From Nemophila menziesii (taxonomy: Eukaryota; Streptophyta; Magnoliopsida; Boraginales; Hydrophyllaceae): a stretch of DNA of 64,000 bases. The notes beneath the pieces were generated by a model. That model saw only the letters and a program-made list of their open reading frames with translations, had not been told where the DNA came from and searched no databases. The position numbers and the translations under genes are program-made. How positions within the stretch are numbered: the first letter of the stretch is position 1; each line of letters opens with the position of its first letter. The stretch is from the NCBI GenBank assembly GCA_029959085.1, contig JARWIR010000001.1, positions 16,607,730 to 16,671,729 of the forward strand, written 5' to 3'. Of this stretch, positions 42,978 through 55,492 are shown piece by piece.

Positions 42978-44521
42978 AAAATAATTGGAATTATAGCACT
43001 CTATCAGCGGTTCGATCACCGTCTCTTTTATAATATGGTTATTGAATGACTATCTTACTTAATAATAGATTAATAAAAAAAGCGGTCATTTGATAAACGT
43101 CTTTCACTTAATTAGTGTAAGGAAATGAGGTTATTGAATAACCCATCTTACTTAAAACATAAAAAAAATTGAATATATCATCTATATATAATTCGAATAT
43201 GTGTTCAATTTATTTATAAAGGAATTATAGTTTAGACCGTATATAATTACTAATCGATATATAATTTATTTGTTTTCATAATTTATTGATTTAGTCGTTA
43301 AAATCTGGCCTAGATGAATGTAGAAATTAATGGCAAGATTTGTTTCGTTTTAAGCTACTTTTCTTTCCTTTTTAGATATATTAAATTTCATCTCTATTTT
43401 AATATGAATTAAATTATTCTAATCAACATTAGCAAGATCGGATCAATAATTATATATCAATTGAATTGTAGTTTAATCCATATATAGTTACTATTTATAA
43501 TTTATTAATTTCCATAATTATTAATTTTGTAGGTAAAGATTTGACATAGACTAATAAAGAAATTAAAAAAAAAAGATTGGTTTAGTTTTAAATTTCATAT
43601 CTATTTTAGTCTAATAAAGGATATATAATTAAATTATTCTTATCAAAATTAGCAAATCGGATTAATAATTATATATGAATATAATCAATAGGAATTGTAT
43701 TCTAATTCATATATAATTACTAATTCATATATAATTTATTTTTTGCCATAATTTATTGATTTATTAGGTAAAGATTTGACATACACGAATAAAGAAATTA
43801 ATGAAAAGATTAGTTTTATCTCTATTTCAGTCTAATAAAGGATATATATATTAATTTTTTCTAGTCAAAAGTAGCAAATTGGATTAATAATTTTCTATAA
43901 ATTAAATTAATAAAAATTGTAGTTTAATCCGTATATAATTTATTTGGTTCTATAATTTATTAGTTTAGTCTTGTGAAAATTTGACCTAGAAGAATAATGA
44001 AATTAATGACAAGATTGGTGTAGCTTTTAAGCTACTTTACTTTTTCTTTTTTCAAATATGTTAAATTTCATCTCAATTTTTAACTAATAAAAAATATTGA
44101 TTAAATGTTTCTAGTCAAAATTTATATATGGATTAAACTATAATTCTTTTTATAAATAAATTGAATATGGAAAATATTATATATAAATTAATGATATATC
44201 TAATTTTTCTTTTTTTAAATAAGACGCTCATTGAATGACTATCGGTTTTGCTTAAAACACAAATAAAGTGAAAGTCGGTTATCGAATGACATACTTTCAT
44301 TTGTTAATATATTATTATGAAAAAATGGTCTAAACCTGTTCGGATTAGTTTACTAGCCAGGACCTTGGTCATCCAATCTAGTGGTGTAGGTTCGAACGAG
44401 TCAATGACTCCGAATCCAAAATGGCTCTACTATGTAACAAAAAGAAAAGGGTCTAAATAATCGCTTTTTAAAGTGACCGTAATTGAACCGCGACCAAAAT
44501 GCTGAAATTCCAATTATTCTT
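42978..44521. mobile_element. Long-TIR element, about 1.5 kb, with internal tandem repeats
   Basis: The left end (AATAATTGGAATTATAGCAC...GCGGTTCGATCACCGTC) is matched in inverted orientation by the right end (AATAATTGGAATTTCAGCA...GCGGTTCAATTACGGTC), and ATTGAATGAC motifs recur further in at both sides. Long TIRs without a transposase suggest a Mutator-like or foldback element. No clear target duplication was found, so the limits are approximate. Confidence 0.55.
43190..44150 (+). repeat. Four tandem units of about 220-240 bp
   Basis: Each unit contains a GTTTAATCC(A/G)TATATAATTACTAAT-like start, a CATAATTTATTGATTTAG segment, AAGATTTGACCTAGA and ATTAATG(A/G)CAAGATTGGTTT. The starts are near 43228, 43470, 43690 and 43921. 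Divergence between units is considerable. Confidence 0.75.
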
Positions 44522-44575
44522 GAATAGGTATTTATCTGTCAATTTTTTATCAAATTAGTGTTTGGCTTAAAAACT

Positions 44576-44876
44576 TTGTCCATCAATGTTTTAAGTTCCA
44601 CCAATACCATCTCAAGTTCCAAGAATCTTCGTCTTCAATTCGTTTAAAATGTTCAAACACTTAAATGGTTGAGCATTCATAGGAAATGTTTGAGCTACTA
44701 CTTGAAAATTCATTTCCACTACTGACTTGTCCATCAATGTTTTAAGTTCCACCAATACCATCTCAAGTTCCAAGAATCTTCGTCTTCAATTCGTTGAAAA
44801 TGTCCAAACACTTAATGGTTGAGCTTTCATAGGAAATGTTTGAGGAGTACTTGAATATTCATTTGCACTACTAAAG
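44576..44876 (+). repeat. Tandem duplication of 151 bp
   Basis: TTGTCCATCAATGTTTTAAG starts both copies (44576 and 44727), which run collinearly to about 44876 with only a few differences, so the duplication is fairly recent. No coding function recognised. It lies downstream of phosphatase-like gene 2. Confidence 0.88.
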
Positions 44877-45209
44877 TCATTTCCACTACTAACGAAGAAG
44901 TAGAAAAAGATTAGCCAAGGATTTTTGCAGCTGCATTACGCACTTTTCCAAATTCCAATACAAGTTGTTTCAGTTGATTGAATGTAACTTGGGTGATAAA
45001 TTTTGATTTTGATTTTATTTATTTGAAGCGGTGATAATAATAATGAGAAACAGAATCAAATCACATATGAATAAATTGACATTTACCAACACTTCCAATG
45101 AAACTAAACAATAACTCAAAATGTAAAAACAATTCTCGAAGTAATGAAATAAAGAGACATCTAAACTCAATTGCTTATGTGTATCAAGTATATTCCACGA
45201 ATTGGCTAG

Positions 45210-46713
45210 TTATTCATGGCTATTTTCTAAATCTAAATCTTTAATATAATTCGCCATGTCATCCTCCGATACGTCAAACTTTTGGATAATCTTGTCATAA
45301 AAATTCCAATCAGAATGGGAGGTTGATATTGCTGGTTTTCCAAACGGGTGATCTTTCACATAACCAGGAACATCTTTGGCAATAGCAACTTCATCAAGAT
45401 ACACCTGCAGATCTCCTTTGGGACCTGAATTTTAAATGAGGTACATTTAAACATTTAACAAATAATGTATTTTTCAATCTAGCAATTAAATGTAGCTTAC
45501 CTAGTAACAAATCTTTGACACCTCCCATCACGAATTTGTTGGGAAAGATAGCTGTATTAGGCTGCATGAGATTTTACATATCGTAAAATGAATATATTTA
45601 CTATACAAAGTGAGATTTAGGTATAAAGATTAATTAAAAAATTACAGGATTAAGCAAGGCTTTGTAGGGTTCATCATCAATCATTAACGTATTGGAAGAT
45701 GAATATTCTCCACTATTCCATGGTAACATGTTGTACTTGTTCTCCCATAGTTTCTTTAGCTCTTTCAAGAATATTGGCTTATGGATATCCTCCAAGGCCT
45801 CGAATCCAGAATCAGTACATTCAGATTGATCCTGCAATGCAAATTAATCGACATTAAAAAATTATTAAGTCTCGCCTACTAATGATGTTTAGAATGTTAT
45901 TGTAGATTTGGACTCACCCATATGAATGCCAATTTTTCTCTTAGTCCTGGCATAATTACGCTTAGAACACTATCAACATTACATCTGTCACATTGGAATC
46001 CAATTAAAACATGTTCATGTTATATAATGATTTAAAATACAAATAGGATTAGAGAAATTTGGATAAATTTCTATGTTGTTGATGGTCAAAGAGATATCTC
46101 AGAATATTAAATTATTCTATATCGCTTTGTGCACTATATGTGTTTGTAATTTTGTTTAGCAGAACTTTCTCATTATTTTTAATTTGAAGAGCTTTTTCAT
46201 TAATCTTCCTCGTATAGAGGTACCTAAAGGTTCTTCGCATGATCATTACATATATATAAATAATGAATATATCAATTTAAATTACTAATTAAACAAATAA
46301 TAAAAAAGTAGATTACTTACTCCCGGGCAGAGGACCATAATCCAACTTCAAATCTTTCAAAGCAAAAATTGAGAAATTCAGCGCAAAATGGCCTCTTGAA
46401 AACTGTATATAGCAGCAAAAGTAAATCAATAAAAAAGAATATAAAAAAGTGTTTAGTTGCGATGATCGAGAGAAACTAAGAGGTTGGGTCCACCTAGAAA
46501 TTTGCCACAGACAGCATCAGGTTTGTGGGCTTGGACGCATTTCTTGTAGCGAAGATGCACCCTCTGGACCAATAATCCACCAAGACATAGTACAAGAAGT
46601 TTCTTTTTGGGACCAAGTTCGAGTTTCTCCAAGGAAAGGTCTAACTCTGTTTCTTTATCGTTATCATCGTCGCTGCTGTCTTTTCTAACAACATTCTTCA
46701 ACTTCTCTGCCAT
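45210..46713 (-). CDS. FCP1/NIF-domain HAD phosphatase-like protein 2, catalytic Asp lost
   Basis: Six exons on the minus strand with GT-AG introns and no frame breaks: 46713-46494, 46402-46321, 45984-45918, 45831-45646, 45561-45501, 45424-45210, giving 276 residues. Exons 2-5 have exactly the lengths (82, 67, 186, 61 bases) seen in gene 1, so the two are duplicates. Conserved blocks: KKKLLVLCLGGLLVQRVH, KRPFCAEFLNFCFERFEVGLWSSARE, CTDSGFEALED, FLKELKKLWE, SSNTLMIDDEPYKALLNP, VPGYVKDHPFGKPAIS. Motif I has Cys43 in place of the nucleophilic Asp and Gly45 at the second Asp position, while the later DD pair is kept. The family dephosphorylates proteins such as the RNA polymerase II tail, but this copy is probably catalytically dead or altered. 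The N-terminus (residues 10-24) is acidic and much shorter than in gene 1. A TATA box lies about 95 bases upstream. Confidence 0.87.
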
Positions 46714-46805
46714 TTCGCAAATGAAATTATGAAGCCTAGACAGACGTTTTTTTTCTTTTTTTTTGTCAAAAGCTAGACACAGACGTTTGTGTTTCGCCTC
46801 AATCT

Positions 46806-46811
46806 TTTATA
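46806..46811 (-). promoter_or_regulatory. TATA box of phosphatase-like gene 2
   Basis: CTATAAAAG on the minus strand, about 95 bases upstream of the ATG at 46713. Confidence 0.55.
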
Positions 46812-46829
46812 GTATGTATAACAAGGCGA

Positions 46830-49089
46830 GACCAGGGGTTTTACCCGGTTTTAGGGTTGAGTATACCAAAAATACTATATTTCGGTTTGATGAAACTTTT
46901 GGTAACCCAAGGGCGGGTAAAAAAAAGTCACCATTAATTTGGATTATCATTTGGTTACTTAATACTAAGACAAAAAATTAAACACGTGAAAAATAAAAAA
47001 AAATGACAAAAACTTGAAAAATATGATATCATTATACTTATGAAGATGAAAATTAAAATTTTGAAATTACAACACAAAAAGTTGTGAATCGAATAATTCC
47101 AAAAAAGTTACAATCCTCATTGTACAAAGAAATCCTCTCTTCTATAGGAGTATTAACTTCATCCCTTTCATTTGAGGAAGAAATGGCTCTAGTGTATGAA
47201 CTTTTAAGGAATCATTTAGTTTCTGAAGATCTGAGAGAAACTCATACATTGAGGCCTCCGAGGATGGCCTACTCGAGATCTTTTTCCATTTTCAAAACTT
47301 ACGCATCGAAGTATTACTAGACAGTATCATGATCTACATAGAAACCAGAATGAAATAGTAAAGGTCTAAAGTTGACCGCACCACCAAGTCGCCCGAAGAG
47401 AATAAATAACTGTAGGGATAATTCGATGTAAAAGAAGTTTGTTAGAAATAAAGAGTGGTGGTATTCCCTTATATATTGTAAAACTGGCATTTCACTTCCT
47501 TAGGGTAAAAATTATGTGAGGAGCGGTTAAGAACATGACATGTGTCTTGAGGTAGACACCTATATACGAAAAGGAGCGGGAGAATGAATTAGCTAATCCC
47601 CTCGAAATTCATATTATATAACAACGTTGGGAACTATAAAATCCAGTAAACGGAAACTGCCAGATACTTAAATAGATGTTGGCACACCCAGAGGTGTCTA
47701 AAGATGCTCAAAAAACTGACTGCAACATCGATATATCTAGTAATCCTCCAGAAGACCAACTCTCGTGTTGCCATATCAAAACATTACTCAACAGACTAAC
47801 TTCAACATCGACATGTCCACAAATCATCTAAGACCAGCTCTCATGTTGGCATATTGATACTTTACTCAATAGACCGACTTCAGTATTGACGTATCAAGAA
47901 ATTATCCAGAAAACTGCTCCCAAAGACCGATTTTTATGTAAGGATAACGAAAATACTGACTCCTGCATGTGCACAATCACTAGATATCTGGGAAAGATTG
48001 ATGACTAATCAAAAAGTGTTCATCCTACCCACAAGACTGGCTATCCCATCAACACATCACTATATATCCAAGACTGGCTCTTATCTCGGTATCCACAAGA
48101 GAGTAAGTGAATATCCTTCGATCATATTTAAAGATGTAATATCAACTGCACGCAAATTTAAAGGGTAATTGATAAGACATAATGAAGTGTCGATACTATT
48201 TGAGAAGTAATAAATCCAAGGTCAAGGATAAAAACTTAATAGCCGAAGGTTATAACTAAAATCCAAAGATCGACACCCTAGCCGAGGGTAACTAAATATA
48301 ACGTGAGGGATGGTATGCCCCACTTGAGGGTACAATCATGTGCATGATAAGCGACCAAAGTAGTCACCTTGCCATATTATCAGCATGTAAAATATGACAG
48401 GGGCCACTAAAAGTCCCATTTTTGCGCCCAAAGGAATCTCTATATACCTCACAGTCTCACATAGATCACCCTAAAAGTTTGTATTCTAACTCTCTCTAAT
48501 AATACATTGTTCATAAACACAATTTAATATCTTCATAGCTCTATTTGGTCATACCCTTAGTCATAATATTGACTTGAGCGTCGAAGAGTCATCGATGCAC
48601 CATTGAGTAAACTTTCTAAAACTATAATTGAACCATTAAGTTTCAAATGTTTAAATATTAGGGGTTTAACAATAACTGAAATATAACTCTATAAATATAT
48701 TAGAACTTCATGCAATAAAATTATAGATACAAGAAAAAAATCTATGTATATAAATAATGGTGTTGGTCTTGGATTAAATTAGGTTTGTCTTACTTAGTTG
48801 GTAAAATATAATATTTCTATTAGAATTTTGGGATTGTAATATATTTTTTTACCTTAAGTTATAACGAAATATAAAAATATATATAATAAAAATTGGGTTT
48901 ATGTTATTCGATTTTTTATATATAAACCTATACTTTAGAGATTTTAATAATTTTTTAGACTTTTTAAAACCATAACATAATAGATTTTAACTTTTATAAC
49001 GGCTATATCAGTTTCTAATCGATTCTGATAATCAATCAATTTTGGTTTTAAAATATATCCATTAACATCCCTAATTTTACACCATCAAA
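46830..49089. other. Intergenic; possible eroded LTR at about 47440-48620
   Basis: No gene recognised; the 78-codon ORF at 47084-47320 has no family features. At 47700-47950 a unit of about 105 bases (ACTTCAACATCGACATGTCC type) recurs about three times. CTCTATATACC near 48440 followed by TTGACTTGAGCGTCGAAGAG near 48572 resembles the TATA and U5 end of gypsy-type LTRs. The right part (48690-49075) ends CCATTAACATCCCTAA, like one end of a hAT element, but no partner end was found. Confidence 0.35.
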
Positions 49090-50466
49090 TTCTTTTGTTT
49101 TGTCACCCTTGAACTTGTTTATCTTAAAACTTTTGAGCAAGTAGGAATGATGACCTATGGATAATTATAGGGGCTTTCATGAGATAACAAAAACTAATGA
49201 GACACGTGGTAAGGCTAACTCCAATAGCCTCCATATTGTGGCTTTTACTCACAATTGGGAGTTGATTTCTAAAGAAAAGTACTCCAACAGCTTATACACA
49301 ATAGGGAACCCAATTCTTGGGTTCCCAATTCTTGAGATTTTTGAGCCACATGTGGCTAGTTTCATATGACTCCCTATCTTTCTTTTCTATTATTTATTTA
49401 TTTTTTATCACCAACTTATTTCTCTCTATTTACTGATTCACTCTTTATTGTTCATTTTCTTTATAGTCTTTTTTTTTTCTCTTCAAATGTAACGCATTAT
49501 TCTAAAAAAAGTGAAGCATATAATATGCCTTGATAATATATAATTAATATATTTATGATTAAATATACAGTTAATTTAAAAATTATAATCCATTTAAGAA
49601 GATGGAACATGTGTAAAATAATTATAGTTAATAATAATTTATAGATTAATATTATAATATTTATTTTAAATATTATTATAAAAAATTAAAAGATATCAAA
49701 TCAATAAAATTAGTAATGAAAAATTAAAAATCAATAAATTAAATGAAATGAAAAAGTTTTATTAAGATTGGGGGTTTGAAATAGGGAGGCTGTTGGAGAA
49801 AAGTTGTTGTAAGAGGTTAATATTGAATAGGGAATAGCTGTTTGACTCCCAATTCTGGCAAACTAATTGGGAGGCTATTGGACTTAGCCTAATAAACCTA
49901 TAAATGGTTTGCATGTGAGGAATTTTAACAAGAGGCTGCGTGAGAAGTTGGTCAAAGAAATATTGGATAGATCTTTGAAAAAATGAGTGGTTCAATAAGT
50001 ATTTGGGGTGATTGTTATGTTTTCACTAGCTTTAGGATTATATCACTCACCTCCGGTGTTAGAAACAAGGTATGTATGAGGTTCGTAGTACAAATAGTTT
50101 TAAGTTTGAATCTGTTTGGACAAATGATTTGTCTTGTTATGATGTTATTGAAATGGCTTGGGAAGATCTGATAAGTGTATACTTTGTTCAATTAATAAAA
50201 ACAAGATAGAGAAATTGGAAAGACAGGTTATCCCTATTTAGAATGGACCAATTAATAAGAACTGCATGCAAGTGAGGCTCAAGTTACACAAGATCTGCAA
50301 GAGACGTTGGATAAGAAGGAACAATATTGGGCGAACAAGTCATTTCAGTTGTGATTATACAAAGGAGATATGAATACAATTTTTTTAATTAAGAAACAAT
50401 GCATAGAAAGAATCATAATAGGAGTATACTTATCAAAGATAAAAATAGGGAAAGACAGGAAGTCCC
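49090..50466 (+). pseudogene. Eroded LINE, endonuclease and pre-RT part
   Basis: Plus-strand fragments: RGFHEITKTNETRG near 49165-49210 (matching GDFNEI...KRGG of the endonuclease), then, beyond a MITE, EILDRSLKKWVV and YHSPPVL near 49955-50065 (matching RLDR..N..W and DHSPLL), FKFESVWTNDLSCYDVIEMAW near 50090-50160, and ETLDKKEQYWANKSFQL, GDMNTIF near 50305-50385 (matching the EE.YW.QRSR..WL..GD.NT.FF linker). It continues at 63522 after the inserted LTR. Confidence 0.65.
49213..49889. mobile_element. Harbinger/Tourist-like MITE, 677 bp
   Basis: The inverted ends GGCTAACTCCAATAGCCTCC and (inverted) GGCTAAGTCCAATAGCCTCC differ at one position. The flanking 3-bp duplication TAA (49210-49212 and 49890-49892) fits the TWA preference of PIF/Harbinger elements. 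No transposase. It sits inside the eroded LINE endonuclease. Confidence 0.82.
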
Positions 50467-51179
50467 TGGTGTCTCCTTGTGTGTTCTAAAATAACACACC
50501 TAAAAAAGGCAAGACACGTACCGCAAGTGTACGGGTCGTCCAAGTAATATCCGGTAAACGGGAATTCGATCTCAGGGACGGATTAGGTATGACTATCGAT
50601 GTTATGTAATAAGTGCGATTAATTGTTATATGATGCGGAAAATAAATGATATAAATATTTTTTTTTGGTTTTTGATTAAGAACTAAGACGCAATTAAAAT
50701 ACTAAATTAACTAATGCAAATAAATAAGACGCAAGTAAATATAAATGAGTAGACGCAAAGACTTAGACGCAGTACTTGAGTTTGGAAAGGGTTTCACCTT
50801 AATCTATTAAATCAATGTTTCTGTTTAAGGGATGAATCGGGAATTAAATACTGGGTCATTTATTTAAAACAGCCCATATCCCCACCCCATTTCCTTTTTA
50901 CCTCCTCCAACCCAACTACTAGTTGGAAGCCCAACTAGAATGGGTTAAAAACCCAAAAACCCCCTACCTTTCCATTATATATACACCACACCACCGACCC
51001 ACTCTCTCCCTTCTCTGATACACCTCACCCCCACCACCGACCCACTCTCCCTCATCTCTGATACACCTCACCCCCACCACCGAGGTACACCACCAACCCA
51101 ACCAACAAGCTACACCACCAACACCACCACCCCCTCTCTCGGCATCAGCATCACCGAGCTACACCAACGAGATGCAGCC

Positions 51180-52704
51180 TGGTGTCGCCTAGGGTGTGAT
51201 AAAATTAAGATAAAATTAAGCCAAGAAACTACGCACTCTCACCCTAGACAGGCACAGTACTGCAAGTATTACAGGACGTATGCAAGTTTTAATGATAAAT
51301 AGAGTTCGTTCTCAGGGACTTAAGTGTATTAATCGCGTGAGTAGAAATTACGAGTAAAAGTAAATAATTAGAAAACAGTAAATTAAAGCAAGTAATTTTC
51401 GAATTAAGCAATTAAAACTAAGAAAATAAAGACAATAAAATAAAAGATAAGAATATGAGATGAGAAATATAGCTTAGGTTTTGCTAGTATGCACTAATCC
51501 TTCTAATTCTATCTATAAATCTAGTTGATAAGGGAGAATATTAGCTCTTGGTATACTTAGTCAGGATTCTAAATTCCCCAATCTTAGACCTTGAGAGCGA
51601 CTAAGGGGGCTACGTCACAACCAAGAAGTGATTTCAAATAGGGTTATCAAACGCCACTAAGGCCCTAAGCAAATACTGCAATCTTGGTGATACGGTGGTT
51701 AAAACAAACCCTAATGACTATCTAGATAGAAGTATGTTTTGTCAGAACTGCTATCGACACTAGACATTATGTGGTGGTTCAATAGTTAAACACCCTGTCA
51801 AAGAGACCATCTAACTACTCTTAAAACAATCCTAAAGTGATCAGTTCTAGGAAAGACATTAAATCAAAACACATAAACAAATATAAAGTAAGTAGCTAAT
51901 ATCAAATTAAAACATATAATTCCCAAATAAACTTAGATAGAAGAATTAGAATTCATAGATTATACATATGCAAAACCCAAGCTATGGGGAGTTTAGTTCA
52001 TACCTGAAGGAAATAAACTAAAAGAAATTACAAAAGACATCATCTTGCTCTCTACAATAAACTGGAAGAATAAAACCTTAAGAACTAATTACTATGAGGC
52101 AAGGATGATTTACAAGTGATATAAGGGTGTATTTATAGGTGTTTAGAAGACCTAATTCGTTTTCTTGAGGAAGAGTTAAGGTAATGGACTTCTAGCCCAA
52201 CTCAAATTCGTATGGAAATAAAGATAAACACTGCTGCACCGTTTTGAGCATATATTCTTCGTTATTGGTCGGATTTTGCTCCATAAGATACCAAAAGAAT
52301 CGCAACAGAATTATCTTGACCCTGTAAAAGGAAATCATCAGATTCGGCCTATTTCTTAGGTAAAAACGCCTATCTTTGGACGTGTATGCAGAATCCCAGA
52401 TTTAGGCAGCTTTTCCTTTTCCATCTTTTTAGCATTTGTTTCCTTATCTCCAATTACCATGCAAATCTCTTTCCATAAGTTGTTGTCTTTGACTTGGACT
52501 CTAATTAAGCTCCATAATTATCTTTAAAGCTACACACTAAATAAACAATTAAACCCAACATGCTCTAAAAATAATAATTCTACAAATCAAGACTCAAAAT
52601 AGGAAAGTGCACTAAAACTCAAGAAAATCGACATTATTGACTTCTAAATCACTTAAAATGATGTCTCATCCTAACATTAATCTATCACAAATGAGGAGAC
52701 ATCA
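51180..52704 (-). repeat. 3' LTR of the complete family A element
   Basis: 1525 bases, TGATGTCTCC...GGCGACACCA on the minus strand, nearly identical to 59469-60992 and homologous to both solo LTRs. A TATA-like CTATAAATACACC lies near 52127-52139 (minus strand). Confidence 0.95.
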
Positions 52705-52722
52705 AGACCCCCAACTCAAAGT
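52705..52722 (-). promoter_or_regulatory. Polypurine-like tract beside the 3' LTR
   Basis: On the minus strand GAGTTGGGGGTCT directly precedes the 3' LTR, where plus-strand DNA synthesis is primed in LTR elements. It is G-rich rather than purely purine. The family B element has GAGTTTGGGGTCT at the equivalent place. Confidence 0.6.
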
Positions 52723-54240
52723 TGTATCGTCCAGATACAATAAAGATAAAAACAAAGGGAAGTCTATGAATACACACTTATAAAATTCTCAACACAATGG
52801 AAAAAGCATAGCAGAATATATAGAATAAACCTAAAGCACATAACTCAGAAAATTTCATGCAATAATATTTATAAACCACATACCTGTACACTTCTCATAT
52901 CCACAGTCAACACGGCTTGAATTCACGATCAGATTAGTTTCGCAATGTAAGAAGGATTGGGACTTTACTCAATTCCCCAAGAGAGCTATAGATTGTTCAT
53001 CGATTTTTACTAGTATCCAAGGATCCACTTAACTAATCTCTAATGGCTCAATCACTTCTCAATTACATAGCAAAGAATCAAAAGGTCTTTAAGGTTGTAA
53101 TGTAGGCTTAGGGACGGGTATGATTATATATTTGGATAATTTGGAGTGAGCTTTTGGCTCTCTCCTCACTAGCCATCAACGAATCTCCCTAGAGCTTGAG
53201 TTACTCATAAAACGTTTCTCACTCAACCCAATGAATTCCTTGATGCACACTTTAGCATCCCCAATAACCCAATCAAAGCTTAAGATGTTCACATAAAAAT
53301 CCACTTTGCCGGTCCGAATATATATATTTTCTTTTCTTTTTAAATCAATTTTCTTTTATAGCTATGACTCTCTTTAATGTTGAGATATCACTCTAATTTC
53401 TCATATATATATATATATTTTCTTTTTATGCCCTTGTTGGCAAAATTAGCTCGTAGCTTCTTTTTCATTCACTATTACCCCGGCAAAGGGTTACAATACA
53501 AATCTGTGAATCATCATAAATATAAAGAACAAAGCACAATTTAATAAGCTCAAAAATCCCAACCCCATTACAATTCCCATAATGGTGGACCCACCCCCCC
53601 AAACTCAAGCTCTAAAACAACTGTCTATGCATCGCGATTCGAGTGCGGGTCATATGGAAAAGTCCTAAAATCTAAAGGGATATGGCTTATAACGTGTTTC
53701 AATAAAAAGGCTTTAGAAAGGCTAGAAGGGGCTGAGAAGGATATAGCACAAAAATCACAAGGTGAGAAGGTATAAAAAGGCTTCAAGGGCTTCAAAATAT
53801 GAAAGAACCGCCTTAATCACTTTCTACACTATGTAATTTAGTTATTTTCTTACCTTTAGCACTTTCATTAAATGGTTTTTCAACTAGCTTGGATCTCACG
53901 GCCTACACACTTTCAAGGTTCCCTGAGATCGAACATACTTTCTATCGCATTGCTCACTAATCTTTTCTTTACTATCAACGTGTGTTTTCCTGCAAATACT
54001 CAAAGCATACAAATACATAGCTCATAAAAATATTACTTACTATCATCAATCTACTGAGCTTATGCTTCCAAGCTATTAAACACACTCTACATCTAATTCC
54101 CATGTATCAAAAATTTTAATTTCACCCAAAAAATAGAAAAATGGAGATGAGAGACAACGAATCCCCACACCCCCAACTAAAAAATGAGCCGTGTCCCCAC
54201 GACTCGAAAAAGACTCGAAAAACAGAAATTAAAATTAGCA
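52723..54240 (-). other. Non-coding 3' internal region of the family A element
   Basis: About 1.5 kb without a convincing ORF. It is homologous in order and content to 21215-22638 in the family B element. Shared landmarks include TAGAGCTTGAGTT, CTCACTCAACCCA, TTGCCGGTCC, CCCCGGCAAAGGGTTACAAT and GTGTCCCCACGACTCG. Confidence 0.7.
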
Positions 54241-54292
54241 GATAAATATATTTACAGAAATGGTAAGGAAGAAAGAGAACATACTCTCGAGG

Positions 54293-55492
54293 CTATTGCC
54301 TCGCATCATTGACATCCAAGGTTGGAATTGTTGGACCTTTCGTTAATTGCTCAAGGAGTTTCATGATGTGCACTTGATTAGCATTGATTTGTGCCACATC
54401 ATTGATTAAGGAAGTTTGAGCTGCTTCGAATTTCGTTAAACGCTCCTCCATCTTCTCTTGCCAATTTTCCTCCTTTTCTTCTTTCGAGACTTGCGTAGAA
54501 CCCGCTCTTCGAAGAATTTCATTGATCCAAGCGTTATTAATGTAACTCGCTTTAAACTCGAGTTTCTCTTCTTCACCCAATACTACATTCGCTTTTCACA
54601 CAAGACACGTGATCATAGTAGGAAATTTAACATTATAGACTGATTTAGGAGAGACCGAAAATCGTATCACCTCCTCATAGATCAACTGTGCCACATCAAT
54701 ATCTTCTCCTCTCAAAATACAGTCCAACAGTAGAGCATACTTCATAGTCACATCCAAAGTTCGTGTGTTCCCAAAGATATTAGGGACAAGGAAATTGTGC
54801 CAAATTCGCGCATCTGCTTGAAGATATTTGTAAGGCCAAGGTGCCTTTAATTCTCCCTTATGTGATTGCACTTTCTCTTTGTCTAATACATGCTCAAAAA
54901 GTAATTCCTCATCAAAGATTTTTCGTTTAGCAACTGCTTCTTCAAATTTGCACAAACCTTTCAGTTTCTTAAACTTGAAGTGGTTCCTAATCTCCTCAAC
55001 TGTGAAAGGTAACTTTCCTCTAATCGGAACACCATTACTATCTCGGCTAAAGAGGCCTAAATAGAACTCCAAAACTAATTCATGACATAATTCAGAACGT
55101 CTTACCATGAACGTAGACCAACCCGATTTCTCACCAAGCTCTAAGAATCTTGCGTATTCTCCATCTCTAATTTCTTCCTTGAATACTTTCTCATAAGCAA
55201 AAGGTAGTTCTTTTAACTGTTTCTCTGCAGAAGTCTTCAGGGCCCTTGAAGTATCCACTTTCTCTATAGGTATAAGATCTTGTTGAGGTTGTGTTCTCTC
55301 CTTTGCATAAGAGTAAAGCTTTTTACCATTACGATCAAACAAAGGTATCCCACTCTTCTCAACTTTCTCTTTACCCTTTGATCTAGAACTAGCACCTTTG
55401 TCAATTGATTTCTTTTTGTTTAAATCCAATCCCTTGTTGCTCTTCACCTCCCTCTTGTTAGCTAAAATTGTTGTTCTATTAGTCATCCTCAA
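54293..55492 (-). pseudogene. Retroelement accessory ORF (plant transposon-protein-like) with one nonsense codon
   Basis: A frame of 298 codons from ATG 55492 ends at a TGA at about 54596-54598, and the same frame continues open for about 101 more codons to 54293. The N-terminus is basic (KSNKGLDLNKKKSIDKGASSRS). The middle (SELCHELVLEFYLGLFSRD, PFTVEEIRNHFKFKKLKGL) and the later AWPYKYLQADARIWHNFLVP, RTLDVTMKYALLLDCILRGEDIDVAQLIYEEV blocks resemble the putative plant transposon protein domain found in Athila-like elements. The part after the stop (EKMEERLTKFEAAQTSLINDVAQINANQ) looks like a coiled coil. Function is unknown. The stop looks like a single-base loss, unless it is read through. 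Confidence 0.7.

Noticed and set aside
44340..44430. tRNA- or SINE-like boxes (TAGCCAGGACC and GGTTCGAACGAGTC)
   Set aside because: The B-box-like word is present, but no cloverleaf, poly-A tail or TSD could be made out, and the stretch lies inside the long-TIR element.
48660..49076. hAT element ending CCATTAACATCCCTAA
   Set aside because: Only one end is convincing; no matching left terminus or 8-bp duplication was found.
50960..51179. Start of a proline/threonine-rich protein gene
   Set aside because: C-rich direct repeats inside the Mutator-like element; no sustained frame continues after removing the nested LTR element.
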